Part shown: positions 1-12,958 of the stretch, piece after piece | How positions within the stretch are numbered: position 1 is the first letter of the stretch | How the letters are laid out: each line of letters begins with the position of its first letter | Assembly (NCBI RefSeq): GCF_019739195.1 | Contig: NZ_JAHHDS010000003.1 | Span: forward strand, 2,403,705-2,467,704 | DNA: 64,000 nucleotides | Direction: 5' to 3' | Source of the DNA: Microcella sp. | GTDB taxonomy: Bacteria > Actinomycetota > Actinomycetes > Actinomycetales > Microbacteriaceae | Notes under the pieces: generated by a model | The model's input: the letters and a program-made list of their open reading frames with translations, nothing else | Told to the model about the DNA's origin: nothing | Database searches by the model: none | Program-made: the position numbers and the translations under genes

Positions 1-1
1 G

Positions 2-2467
2 TCGTGGCACGAGCCGACCAAGCAGCTGTTCGCCCGTATCGACCCCGAGCGGTGGGAACTACTCGACCACGACCCGATCGCACTGCTCGGCGGCGTCGAC
101 CCGGCTCGACTCGACGAGCTCGCCCACGACGCGCAGTTCATCGCCGACGCCGAAGCTCTGCGCGCCGACCTCACGGCTTATCTCGAGAACCCCCGCTGGT
201 ACCAGGGGTTGCACGACGCCCCCGCGCGCATCGCCTACTTCTCGCCCGAGTTCGGCATCGCGTCGGCGATTCCGCAGTACTCGGGCGGCCTCGGCATTCT
301 CGCGGGCGACCATCTCAAGAGCGCGAGCGACCTCGGGGTGCCGCTGATCGGCGTTGGTCTGTTCTACCGCGCCGGCTACTTCCGCCAGGCGATCGACCGT
401 GACGGCTGGCAGAAAGAGACCTACCCCGTCATCGACCCCGACGGCCTGCCGATGCAGATGCTGCGCGAGCACGACGGCAGTGCGGCGCGCGTCTCGCTGA
501 CGCTTCCCGGCGGCGACGCCCTGCACGCGCGGGTCTGGCAGATGACCGTCGGCCGCGTCGTGCTGCTGCTGCTCGACACCGACATTCACGACAACACCGA
601 CGAGCTGCGCGGCGTCACTGACCGGCTCTACGGCGGCGGCGGCGAGCACCGCCTGCTGCAAGAGCTGCTGCTCGGCATCGGCGGCGTGCGCGCCATCAAG
701 CGCTACGTCGAGCTCTCGCAGACCCCTGCCCCCGAGGTCTTCCACACGAACGAGGGCCACGCAGGCTTCTTGGGGCTCGAGCGCATTAGCGACCTGATCT
801 CTGACGGCCTCTCGTTCGACGAGGCGCTGCAGATCGTGCGCGCCGGCACACTCTTCACGACCCACACTCCCGTGCCCGCGGGCATCGACCGCTTCGACGG
901 CGAGCTCATCGAGCGCTACTTCTCGACCTCGCTGCTGCCCGGGGTGAGTGCACCCGACGTGCTCGCGCTCGGCACCGAAGACTACGAAGGCGGCGACCCT
1001 GCCGTCTTCAACATGGCCGTCATGGGCCTGCGGCTCGCGCAACGCGCCAACGGTGTCTCGCAGCTGCACGGCGACGTCTCGCGGGGCATGTTCGGAGCGC
1101 TCTGGGAGGGCTTCGATCAGGATGACGTGCCGATCACCTCGGTGACCAATGGCGTGCACGCGCCCACGTGGACCGACCCGCTCATGGTCTCGCTCGCGAA
1201 GCAGAAGCTCGGCACCTACGAGACCTCGTCGTGCGACTGGAACTCTGACGCCGTCACCGACGCCGACCTCTGGTCGGTGCGCCGCGCGATGCGCGAGCAG
1301 CTCGTGCGCGATGCACGAGCACGCACGATCGCCGCGTGGGCCGAGCAGAACCCCGGCGTCGCGGCACCGAGCTGGATGACCGAGCTGCTCGACCCCGACG
1401 TGCTGACGATCGGTTTCGCGCGTCGCGTGCCCACCTACAAGCGCCTGACGCTCATGCTCCACGATCAAGACCGCCTGCGCGCGCTCCTGACCGACCCCGA
1501 GCGCCCCGTGCAGCTCGTGATCGCCGGCAAGTCGCACCCCGCCGACGACAGCGGCAAGGCCCTGATTCAGAAGCTCGTGCAGTTCGCGGCCGACCCCGAG
1601 GTGCGTCGCCGCATCGTGTTCCTGCCCAACTACGACATCGGCATGGCCCGCGTGCTGTACCCGGGCACCGACATCTGGTTGAACAACCCGCTGCGTCCGC
1701 TCGAGGCGTGCGGAACATCCGGCATGAAGGCGGCCCTCAACGGCTCTCTCAACCTCTCCATTCTCGACGGCTGGTGGAACGAGTACTACGACGCCGAGAA
1801 CGGCTGGGCGATTCCGACCGCCGATGCCGCGGGCGACGGTGCCGAGCGCGACAAGCTCGAGGCTGAGGCGATGTACGACCTCATCGAGCACCAGATCGCC
1901 CCGAGGTTCTACGACGTCGACGCCGACGGCCTGCCGAAGCGCTGGCTGCAGAGCATCCGGCACACTCTCGCCACCCTGTCGCCCGAGCTCTCGGCCGACC
2001 GCATGGTGCGCGAGTACGTTGAGCGCCTCTACGTGCCGGCGGCGCACGCCGAGCGTGCGATCACGGCCGACGATCACCGCCCAGCTCGTGAGCTCTCCGC
2101 CTGGAAAGCCCGGGTGGCGCAAGAGTGGCCGCACGTCGCCGTGACGCATGTGGAGTCGGGCGGAGTGCAGTCGCCGCAGGTGGGCGACCAGCTCACGGTG
2201 CGCGCGCACGTGCAGCTCGCTGGGCTGACCGCCGACGACGTGCTCGTCGAGGTGGCCTTCGGTCGCGCTCGCAATGGCGATGACCTCGTCGACGTGCACC
2301 GTCAGCCGCTCGAGCTCGCACACCACGAGCTCGGCCAGCCGGCCGCCTTCGCGGGAACCGTCTCGCTCGAGCGCGCGGGATCATTCGGCTACACGGTGCG
2401 CGTCACACCGCGCCACGCTCTGCTGGCGAACCCGGCCGAGCTCGGGCTCATCGCCGTCGCGCACTGA
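2..2467 (+). CDS. glgP: alpha-glucan (glycogen/maltodextrin) phosphorylase, 5' truncated by window edge
   Basis: The enzyme releases glucose-1-phosphate from alpha-1,4-glucans in the cytosol (GT35 family). The frame is open from base 2: the first visible residues SWHEPTKQLF belong to the N-terminal DUF3417 segment of the actinobacterial long form, so roughly 30 residues lie off the left edge and the internal ATG at 209 is not the start. The pyridoxal-phosphate lysine lies in GTSGMKAALNG (Lys codon 1727-1729), followed by the conserved NLSILDGWW. About 821 residues are visible, as expected for an 850-residue protein. It converges on ybaK, and glgX, which supplies debranched chains, lies 0.5 kb beyond. 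Identification is secure; the substrate preference between glycogen and maltodextrin is not. Confidence 0.95.
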   Translation, partial: SWHEPTKQLFARIDPERWELLDHDPIALLGGVDPARLDELAHDAQFIADAEALRADLTAYLENPRWYQGLHDAPARIAYFSPEFGIASAIPQYSGGLGILAGDHLKSASDLGVPLIGVGLFYRAGYFRQAIDRDGWQKETYPVIDPDGLPMQMLREHDGSAARVSLTLPGGDALHARVWQMTVGRVVLLLLDTDIHDNTDELRGVTDRLYGGGGEHRLLQELLLGIGGVRAIKRYVELSQTPAPEVFHTNEGHAGFLGLERISDLISDGLSFDEALQIVRAGTLFTTHTPVPAGIDRFDGELIERYFSTSLLPGVSAPDVLALGTEDYEGGDPAVFNMAVMGLRLAQRANGVSQLHGDVSRGMFGALWEGFDQDDVPITSVTNGVHAPTWTDPLMVSLAKQKLGTYETSSCDWNSDAVTDADLWSVRRAMREQLVRDARARTIAAWAEQNPGVAAPSWMTELLDPDVLTIGFARRVPTYKRLTLMLHDQDRLRALLTDPERPVQLVIAGKSHPADDSGKALIQKLVQFAADPEVRRRIVFLPNYDIGMARVLYPGTDIWLNNPLRPLEACGTSGMKAALNGSLNLSILDGWWNEYYDAENGWAIPTADAAGDGAERDKLEAEAMYDLIEHQIAPRFYDVDADGLPKRWLQSIRHTLATLSPELSADRMVREYVERLYVPAAHAERAITADDHRPARELSAWKARVAQEWPHVAVTHVESGGVQSPQVGDQLTVRAHVQLAGLTADDVLVEVAFGRARNGDDLVDVHRQPLELAHHELGQPAAFAGTVSLERAGSFGYTVRVTPRHALLANPAELGLIAVAH

Positions 2468-2481
2468 CCCCTGAACTGAGC

Positions 2482-2496
2482 ACCGCCGCGGGCGGT
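2482..2496. terminator. short GC hairpin between convergent glgP and ybaK
   Basis: ACCGCC and GGCGGT form a perfect 6-bp stem with a 3-nt loop in the 28-bp gap between two convergent stop codons. There is no T-tract, so intrinsic termination is only possible, not shown. Confidence 0.3.
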
Positions 2497-2990
2497 CAGC
2501 GCGCGATATCGGCGACCTGACCGCTCGTGATGCGCAGCAGGGCATCGGGCGCGAGCTCGATGTCGAATCCGCGGCGACCACCCGAGACGAAGATCGTCGG
2601 CCAGAGCTCGGCAGTCTCGTCGAGCACGGTCGGCAACGCCGTCTTCTGGCCGATGGGCGAGATGCCTCCGACGACGTAGCCCGTCTTGCGCTCGGCGACG
2701 GCAGGGTCGGCCATCACGGCGCGTTTGGCGCCGACGGCAGCGGCGAGGGCCTTGAGATCGAGCATCCCCGTCACCGGAACGATGCCGACGCACAGTCGGC
2801 CGTCCGCCTCAGCCAGCAGCGTCTTGAAGACCCGATCGGGATCAAGGCCGAGCGCGGAGGCGGCTTCAAGACCGAAATTCGACGTCGCGGGGTCGTGCAC
2901 GTAGGTGTGGGCGGTGAACGGGATGCCCGCAGCGGTCAGCGCGACCGTCGCGGGAGTCGTCGGCCCTGCCTGCGGTGCCGACCTAGCCAT
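2496..2990 (-). CDS. ybaK: YbaK/EbsC-type Cys-tRNA(Pro) deacylase
   Basis: A 164-residue single-domain editing protein of the YbaK/ProX family, which hydrolyses cysteine mischarged on tRNA-Pro. Family marks are the FKTLL segment with its conserved lysine near residue 60, and TGYVVGGISPIGQK near residues 103-116, which frames the substrate pocket. The length fits the family (150-170). It shares its 3' region with convergent glgP and lies 29 bp downstream of glgX on the same strand. No unusual features. Other members of the superfamily edit different tRNAs, so the exact substrate is inferred. Confidence 0.88.
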   Translation of the reverse strand: MARSAPQAGPTTPATVALTAAGIPFTAHTYVHDPATSNFGLEAASALGLDPDRVFKTLLAEADGRLCVGIVPVTGMLDLKALAAAVGAKRAVMADPAVAERKTGYVVGGISPIGQKTALPTVLDETAELWPTIFVSGGRRGFDIELAPDALLRITSGQVADIAR

Positions 2991-3019
2991 GAGCCGTGCT
3001 CCGACCTCCGCAGCAGCCC

Positions 3020-5068
<2,049 letters not shown>

Positions 5069-5075
5069 GCGTCTT

Positions 5076-5081
5076 AGGCTA
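5076..5081 (-). promoter_or_regulatory. -10 box TAGCCT of glgX (near-leaderless)
   Basis: TAGCCT on the minus strand ends 7 nt before the glgX ATG, so transcription would begin at or next to the start codon. No Shine-Dalgarno sequence is present between them. Confidence 0.5.
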
Positions 5082-5190
5082 GGTCAACTGGCACCGCGCG
5101 CTGTTCACCGCCCCCGCGACGCTTGTCGGCGATCGGTCCCGCAGCGCCGTGTCGCACACCCGTGTCGCACCCCTGCCGAGAGGAGGCCCC

Positions 5191-6501
5191 GTGATCTACC
5201 TCGACCACGCCGCCACCTCGCCGATGCCTGCGGCCGTGCGCGAGGCCTACCTCGACGCTCTCGAGCTGCAGGGCAACCCTTCGTCGATTCACTCGGCCGG
5301 CCAGCGGGCGCGCGCCATGGTCGACGACGCTCGCGTGCGCATCGCGGCAACACTCGGCGTCGAGGCGATCGAGGTGACGTTTACGGGCGGCGGCACCGAG
5401 GCGGTGAACCTCGCGATCAAGGGGATGTTCTGGGCTCGCAACGCGTCAGCATCGCGCCCGGGCGGCGCGCGTGCTGCCGGTTCGGGCGACGCGCGACCTC
5501 GATCGCGCCTGCTGGTGCCGCGCGCCGAGCACCACGCCACCCTCGACGCGGTCGAGTGGCTCGCCCAGCACGAGGGCGCCGAACTGGTCTGGCTCGAGGT
5601 CGAAGAGCTCGGAGCCCTGCGCCTCGACCACCTGACCGAGGCGCTCGGCGACGGTTCTGACGTGGCCTTACTCACGATGCTCGCGGCGAACAACGAGGTC
5701 GGCACGCTGCAGCCGGTCGCGCAGGCTGCGGCGCTCGCTGCGGCAGTCGGCGTACCCGTGCACGTCGATGCGATCGCGGCCTACGGGCAGGTGCGGCTCG
5801 ATCCGCTGCCGCACGGGGTGTCGGCCGTCTCGATATCAGCCCACAAGGTCGGCGGACCCGTCGGGGTCGGGGCGCTCGTGCTGCGTCGCACGGCCGAGGT
5901 CGTGCCGTTGCTGCACGGCGGCTCGCAGCAGCGCGGGCGCTCGGGCACCATGGACGCCGCGGGCGCCGAGGCCTTCGCTGTCGCGGCCGAGCTTGCTCAC
6001 GCCGAGCTCGACGAGCGTGCGGAGCACAAGCGCGCGCTGCGCGAGCGGCTCGCGGAGGGCATCCGTCGGTCGGTGCCGCAGGCGGTGATCAGCGGGGCCG
6101 CGGGCGCGGTCGCTCGGGCGATGACCGATGCGCACTCCGGCGACGCGGCTCATGCCTCGGGCGGCCGCCTCGACTCGACCGAGCTCAATGCCCTCGCCTT
6201 GCCCGGCACCCTGCACTTCACCGTGCCGGGCGCCGAGGGCGACTCGCTGCTCATGCTGCTCGATGCGGCGGGCTTCGCCGTCTCGACGGGCTCGGCGTGC
6301 CAGGCGGGGGTTCCCGAGGCCTCGCACGTGCTGCTCGCGATGGGGCTGAGCGAAGCGGATGCTCGCGGCGCCCTGCGCGTCACCCTCGGCCCGGCGACCA
6401 CGGTCGACGAGATCGACGCGCTGCTGGCTGCGCTGCCGGCCGCGGTCGAGCGCGCGCAGGCGGCGGGTCTCGCGGCGCAGGTTCCGCGCCTGGGCCGCTG
6501 A
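5191..6501 (+). CDS. cysteine desulfurase (IscS/NifS-like)
   Basis: A PLP enzyme that moves sulfur from cysteine to an active-site cysteine. The GTG start at 5191 is chosen because AGGAGG (5181-5186) stands 4 nt upstream; an earlier in-frame GTG at 5149 lacks this and gives an unconserved leader. The protein (436 aa) begins [11 protein letters not shown], a classic N-terminus of the family. The PLP lysine is Lys219 in [10 protein letters not shown] and the catalytic cysteine is Cys370 in STGSACQAG. There is an extra loop around residues 305-330 with low conservation. It lies 34 bp upstream of mnmA, its likely sulfur acceptor for tRNA thiolation; it probably also serves Fe-S assembly. Confidence 0.93.
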   Translation: MIYLDHAATSPMPAAVREAYLDALELQGNPSSIHSAGQRARAMVDDARVRIAATLGVEAIEVTFTGGGTEAVNLAIKGMFWARNASASRPGGARAAGSGDARPRSRLLVPRAEHHATLDAVEWLAQHEGAELVWLEVEELGALRLDHLTEALGDGSDVALLTMLAANNEVGTLQPVAQAAALAAAVGVPVHVDAIAAYGQVRLDPLPHGVSAVSISAHKVGGPVGVGALVLRRTAEVVPLLHGGSQQRGRSGTMDAAGAEAFAVAAELAHAELDERAEHKRALRERLAEGIRRSVPQAVISGAAGAVARAMTDAHSGDAAHASGGRLDSTELNALALPGTLHFTVPGAEGDSLLMLLDAAGFAVSTGSACQAGVPEASHVLLAMGLSEADARGALRVTLGPATTVDEIDALLAALPAAVERAQAAGLAAQVPRLGR

Positions 6502-6523
6502 GCGCGCACCAAGCGGAGCCGCG

Positions 6524-6529
6524 TACCCT
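6524..6529 (+). promoter_or_regulatory. leaderless -10 box TACCCT of mnmA
   Basis: TACCCT ends exactly 6 nt before the ATG at 6536, placing the predicted transcription start on the start codon. One of a recurrent series in this window. Confidence 0.6.
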
Positions 6530-6535
6530 GGAAGC

Positions 6536-7693
6536 ATGCGAGTTCTGGCAGCGATGAGCGGCGGCGTCGACAGCGCCGTGGCCGCTGCGCGCGCGGTCGA
6601 CGCCGGCCATGACGTCGTCGGCGTGCACCTGGCGCTCAGCCGCATGCCCGGAACCCTGCGCACCGGAGCGCGCGGCTGCTGCACGATCGAAGACAGCCTC
6701 GACGCGCGTCGAGCGGCCGAAAAGCTCGGCATCCCCTTCTACGTGTGGGATTTCAGCGAGCGCTTCCGCGCCGACGTCGTCGACGATTTCATCGCCGAGT
6801 ACGCCGCGGGTCGCACCCCGAACCCCTGCATGCGCTGCAATGAGCGCATCAAGTTCGCGGCCGTGCTCGAGAAGGCTCTCGCGCTGGGCTTCGACGCCGT
6901 CGCAACCGGCCACTATGCCCACATCGTCACCGACGCCGCGGGCAATCGCGAGCTGCACCGCGCATCGGACGAGGCCAAAGACCAGTCGTACGTGCTCGGC
7001 GTGCTGACAACCGAGCAGCTCGCGCACTCGATGTTTCCGCTCGGCACGACGCCGTCGAAGGCCGTCGTGCGCGCCGAGGCCGAGGCGCGGGGGCTGACGG
7101 TGGCGCAGAAGCCCGACAGTCACGACATCTGCTTCATTCCCGACGGCGACACCCGCGGATGGCTCGCCGACCGCATCCCGCCCACCGAAGGCACGATCGT
7201 CGACCGATCGGGCGAGGTCGTGGGGGCGCATGACGGGGCCACGAGCTTCACGGTCGGTCAGCGCCGTGGACTCAACCTCGGCGTGCCCGCACCCGATGGT
7301 CGCCCGCGCTTCGTGCTCGAGGTGCGCCCGAGCTCGAACGAGGTCGTCGTGGGCCCGCGCGAGGCGCTCGCGATCCGCGAGCTCGCCGGGCGGCGCTTCA
7401 CGTGGGCGGGGCTCGACCCGGTCGCGAGCGGCATCACCGCCGTCGACAATTCTGCGGGGCCCGATGCTCCGGATGCCCTCCTGCCGTTCGACTGCCACGT
7501 GCAGGTGCGCGCTCACGCCGACCCCGTGCCCGCGGTCGCGCGCGTCGCCAATGGCGAGCTCGTCGTCACGATCAGCGAGCCACTGCTCGGCGTCGCGCCG
7601 GGCCAAACCGCGGTCATCTACGTAGGCACTCGTGTGCTCGGACAGTGCACGATCGACCGCACGGTCGCGGCCGACCTCGTCGCGGCGCAGTAG
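6536..7693 (+). CDS. mnmA: tRNA-specific 2-thiouridylase MnmA
   Basis: Adds sulfur to U34 of Lys, Glu and Gln tRNAs. The ATG at 6536 follows a TACCCT -10 box by 6 nt and puts the ATP-binding PP-loop SGGVDS at residues 8-13. The two catalytic cysteines are visible: Cys98 in NPCMRCN and Cys199 in SHDICF, nearly the same numbering as in E. coli MnmA. The C-terminal beta-barrel region follows to 385 aa, a normal length. The sulfur donor, a cysteine desulfurase, is immediately upstream, giving a complete local sulfur relay. Confidence 0.96.
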   Translation: MRVLAAMSGGVDSAVAAARAVDAGHDVVGVHLALSRMPGTLRTGARGCCTIEDSLDARRAAEKLGIPFYVWDFSERFRADVVDDFIAEYAAGRTPNPCMRCNERIKFAAVLEKALALGFDAVATGHYAHIVTDAAGNRELHRASDEAKDQSYVLGVLTTEQLAHSMFPLGTTPSKAVVRAEAEARGLTVAQKPDSHDICFIPDGDTRGWLADRIPPTEGTIVDRSGEVVGAHDGATSFTVGQRRGLNLGVPAPDGRPRFVLEVRPSSNEVVVGPREALAIRELAGRRFTWAGLDPVASGITAVDNSAGPDAPDALLPFDCHVQVRAHADPVPAVARVANGELVVTISEPLLGVAPGQTAVIYVGTRVLGQCTIDRTVAADLVAAQ

Positions 7694-7731
7694 GGCCAGG
7701 CGCACCGAGCCTCGCGGGGCCCGCCGCTCTC

Positions 7732-7737
7732 TAGACT
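7732..7737 (+). promoter_or_regulatory. leaderless -10 box TAGACT
   Basis: TAGACT ends 6 nt before GTG 7744, deciding that start codon and predicting a leaderless mRNA. Confidence 0.6.
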
Positions 7738-7743
7738 GGCGCC

Positions 7744-9051
7744 GTGACCGCCGAGCTGCTGCGCCTGACTGACGCGCCCGCGACGCGCCCTGGCGCCGCG
7801 CCCGCCGACTTCTGGCCGCGCTTGACCGCCGCAACGGCGCACCTCGACCCGCCGCTGGGCGTCATCGATCGCGCGGCATTCGCGTTCAACGCCGCCGACC
7901 TCGTGCGTCGTGCCGGGGGAGTGCCCATCAGGGTGGCGAGCAAGTCGATCCGCGTGCGCGGCCTGCTCGACGCGGTGCTCGCGCACCCCGGCTTCGCGGG
8001 AGTTCTCGCCTACACGCTGCCCGAGGCGCTGTGGCTCGCGACCCCGCGCGCGACGGGCGGCACGAGCGCGGGCACCCCGGGCAGCGCGGACGGCAGCATC
8101 GACGACGTCGTGCTGGGCTACCCCACGACCGATCGCGCGGCCCTCGCGCGGCTCGCGGCCGACGAGCAGCTGGCCGCGCGCGTAACACTCATGATCGACG
8201 ACGTCGCCCACCTCGATCTGATCGACTCGGTCACCCCGCCGGGCGCGAGGCCGAGCATCCGCATCGCGCTCGAACTCGATGCGAGCTGGCGCGGCCCGCT
8301 CGGCCATCTCGGGGTGCGACGCAGTCCGCTGCACGAACCTGAGCAGCTCGCTGCCCTCGCCCGCACGGTCACCGAGCGCCCCGGCTTCACGCTCGTCGGG
8401 GTCATGGCCTATGAGGCGCAGATCGCCGGTCTCGGCGACGCGCCGCCGGGGCGGCCGGTGCGCGGTGCGCTCGTGCGCGGCATCCAGCGACGGTCTCGTG
8501 CCGAGCTTGCCGACCGTCGTGGTCGTGCCGTCGCCGCCGTGCGCGCAATCGCCGAGGCCGCGGGCACGCCCCTGCAGTTCGTGAACGGCGGCGGCACCGG
8601 AAGCCTCGAGTCGACCGCCGCCGACCCCAGCGTCACCGAGCTCGCCGCCGGCAGCGGACTCATGGGCCCGCACCTGTTCGACACGTACCGCGGCTTCACG
8701 CCCGCGCCCGCTGCTGCGTTCGCCCTGCCGGTCGTGCGCCGCCCCACCGACGACATCGCCACGCTGTTGGGCGGCGGCTGGATCGCGAGCGGGCCCGCGG
8801 GCGCCGACCGCGTTCCGCAGGTGGTGTGGCCCGAAGGCCTGCGGATGCTCGGCTCCGAGGGTGCCGGAGAAGTACAGACTCCTCTGCGCGGGGCCGCCGC
8901 CCGCACGCTGCACGTGGGCGACAAGGTCTGGCTGCGCCACACGAAGGCGGGGGAGCTCAGCGAGCACCTCGACGCCTTCCACGTCGTCGACGGCGACCGG
9001 GTGGTGGGCGAGCTGCCGACGTATCGCGGCGAAGGGCAGGTGTTCTTGTGA
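7744..9051 (+). CDS. alanine racemase-like fold III PLP protein (amino acid deaminase/aldolase family)
   Basis: A 435-residue protein with an alanine-racemase-type N-terminal barrel. The PLP lysine is Lys67 in RVASKSIRVRG, and GGGTGSLE near residue 282 would bind the cofactor phosphate. The C-terminal part resembles D-threonine aldolase/D-serine deaminase rather than true alanine racemase, so it probably acts on a D-amino acid or beta-hydroxy amino acid. A GTG start follows a leaderless -10. Its stop overlaps the next gene (GTGA), so it is translationally coupled to a sugar-lactone oxidase. The biological link between the two activities is not evident from the sequence. Confidence 0.8.
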   Translation: MTAELLRLTDAPATRPGAAPADFWPRLTAATAHLDPPLGVIDRAAFAFNAADLVRRAGGVPIRVASKSIRVRGLLDAVLAHPGFAGVLAYTLPEALWLATPRATGGTSAGTPGSADGSIDDVVLGYPTTDRAALARLAADEQLAARVTLMIDDVAHLDLIDSVTPPGARPSIRIALELDASWRGPLGHLGVRRSPLHEPEQLAALARTVTERPGFTLVGVMAYEAQIAGLGDAPPGRPVRGALVRGIQRRSRAELADRRGRAVAAVRAIAEAAGTPLQFVNGGGTGSLESTAADPSVTELAAGSGLMGPHLFDTYRGFTPAPAAAFALPVVRRPTDDIATLLGGGWIASGPAGADRVPQVVWPEGLRMLGSEGAGEVQTPLRGAAARTLHVGDKVWLRHTKAGELSEHLDAFHVVDGDRVVGELPTYRGEGQVFL

Positions 9052-10448
9052 GCGAGAGCAGCGCGACCGAGGCGCACGCAACCCGGCTGAGGGGCACGCA
9101 GGCAACGGCGGCCACCTCCGAAACCAGCGCGAGGCGCACACGCGCCTCGCGCCCGTGGCGCAATTGGGCTCGCACCGAGCAGGTGACGCCCGCGCGCGTC
9201 GAGCGCCCGGCGAGCGGTGACGAGGTCGTCGCCGCGATCGCGCGGGCTCGCACCGACGGGCTGCCCGTCAAGGCGATCGGCTCGGGCCACTCGTTCACGG
9301 GCATTGCCGTCGCGCCGGGCGTGCAGCTCGACCTGACCGACCTGGCCGGCCTCACGCACCTCGACGCCACCACCGGTCTCGTCACCCTCGCGGCCGGCAC
9401 CAAGCTGCACGCCGCCTCGGCGCTTCTGCACGAGCACGGCCTCGCGTTCGAAAACCTGGGCGACATCGACGTGCAGTCGATCTCGGGGGCGCTCAGCACC
9501 GGCACCCACGGCACGGGTCGGGCATTCGGCGGCCTGGCCACGCAACTTCGGAAGGTGACCCTCGCCACCGCCGACGGTCACCTCTTGCCCATCAGCCCGA
9601 CCCTGAACGCCGAGCTGTGGCCCGCCGCGCGCCTCGGGCTCGGAGCCCTCGGGGTGCTCGTCGACCTCACCGTGCAGACGGTGCCGACGTTCGTGCTCGC
9701 GGCAGACGAGCATCCGGAGCCCCTCGATGACGTTCTCGACGACTGGCCGAACCGGTCGACGCAGGCCGACCACGTCGAGTTCTATTGGTTTCCGCACACG
9801 AAACTCGCCCTCACCCGCAGCAACACGCGTTTGCCCGCCGATGCCCCGCGGCAGCCGGTCGGTCGCGTGAAGCGCTGGGTCGACGACGACCTGCTCGGCA
9901 ACGGGCTCTACGAGGTGCTGTGCCGCATCGGCTCGATCGCGCCCGGCACGATTCCCGGGTTCAACCGGCTCGCGTGCGGCGTGGCCTTCAACCGACAGGC
10001 CGCCGACTTCTCGCACCGCGTGTTCGCGAGCGAGCGGCGCGTGCGGTTCCGCGAGATGGAGTACTCGGTGCCGCTCGACGCCGTCGCACCCGTCATGCGC
10101 GAGCTCGACCGCGTGATCGAGGCAAACGGCTGGCGCATCTCGTTTCCGATCGAGGTGCGCGCAACGGCCGCCGACGACGTGTGGCTCTCGACCGCGCACG
10201 GCCGCGAGAGCAGCTACATCGCCGTGCACCGCTACCACCGCGAGGATGCTCACGACTACTTCGCCGCCGCCGAGGCGATCCTGCGCGCGCACGACGGCCG
10301 CCCGCACTGGGGCAAGCTGCACAGCCGCACGGCGGATGATCTGAGGCCCGCCTACGCGCACTTCGACGAGTTCCTCGCCGTGCGCGACCGACTCGACCCC
10401 GACCGGGTCTTCACGAACCCCTACCTCGACCGAGTCCTCGGCCCCTAG
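9048..10448 (+). CDS. FAD-linked D-arabinono-1,4-lactone / L-gulonolactone oxidase family protein
   Basis: A vanillyl-alcohol-oxidase-type flavoprotein (466 aa) oxidising a sugar lactone or polyol. The GTG start at 9048 overlaps the upstream stop by 4 nt. The FAD domain carries GSGHSF (residues 78-83), where His81 is the expected covalent flavin site, and GALSTGTHGTG further on. The C-terminal ALO domain ends with the family motif HWGK (420-423). The first 35 residues are low-complexity and probably unstructured. Alternatives within the family are alditol oxidase or xylitol oxidase; HWGK favours the ALO/GULO group. Confidence 0.87.
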   Translation: MSESSATEAHATRLRGTQATAATSETSARRTRASRPWRNWARTEQVTPARVERPASGDEVVAAIARARTDGLPVKAIGSGHSFTGIAVAPGVQLDLTDLAGLTHLDATTGLVTLAAGTKLHAASALLHEHGLAFENLGDIDVQSISGALSTGTHGTGRAFGGLATQLRKVTLATADGHLLPISPTLNAELWPAARLGLGALGVLVDLTVQTVPTFVLAADEHPEPLDDVLDDWPNRSTQADHVEFYWFPHTKLALTRSNTRLPADAPRQPVGRVKRWVDDDLLGNGLYEVLCRIGSIAPGTIPGFNRLACGVAFNRQAADFSHRVFASERRVRFREMEYSVPLDAVAPVMRELDRVIEANGWRISFPIEVRATAADDVWLSTAHGRESSYIAVHRYHREDAHDYFAAAEAILRAHDGRPHWGKLHSRTADDLRPAYAHFDEFLAVRDRLDPDRVFTNPYLDRVLGP

Positions 10449-10470
10449 CCGCAGAGTCAGGGCGCGCTCC

Positions 10471-12783
<2,313 letters not shown>

Positions 12784-12861
12784 CGAGAGCCGGTTTTCAC
12801 ACTCCCTTCCCAGATGTCGGCCATGTAAAGACTGAGTGTGAATTGGGAAGAACTTTCGTTT

Positions 12862-12884
12862 CACCCCCAAAGTGGGGTGCTTTT
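12862..12884 (+). terminator. probable intrinsic terminator after ligA
   Basis: CACCCC and GGGGTG form a 6-bp stem (12862-12867/12874-12879) followed by CTTTT. It lies about 80 bp past the ligA stop. Just upstream, TTCACACT (12796) and AGTGTGAA (12835) form a second, more widely spaced inverted repeat. Confidence 0.5.
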
Positions 12885-12958
12885 CCCCTAGCATGAAACT
12901 GCGCCGAGGGTACTGAAGTGGGGAAGCCCAGACCCTCGGTAGTGAGGGGATTCACGGC

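Noticed and set aside
59..2326. Long minus-strand open frame opposite glgP
   Set aside because: Frame complementary to a well-conserved gene; Arg/His/Val-rich translation without any domain, an effect of high GC.
12893..12916. Seven-codon ORF MKLRRGY as a gene
   Set aside because: Too short to call a gene; reported only as an oddity of the downstream start.
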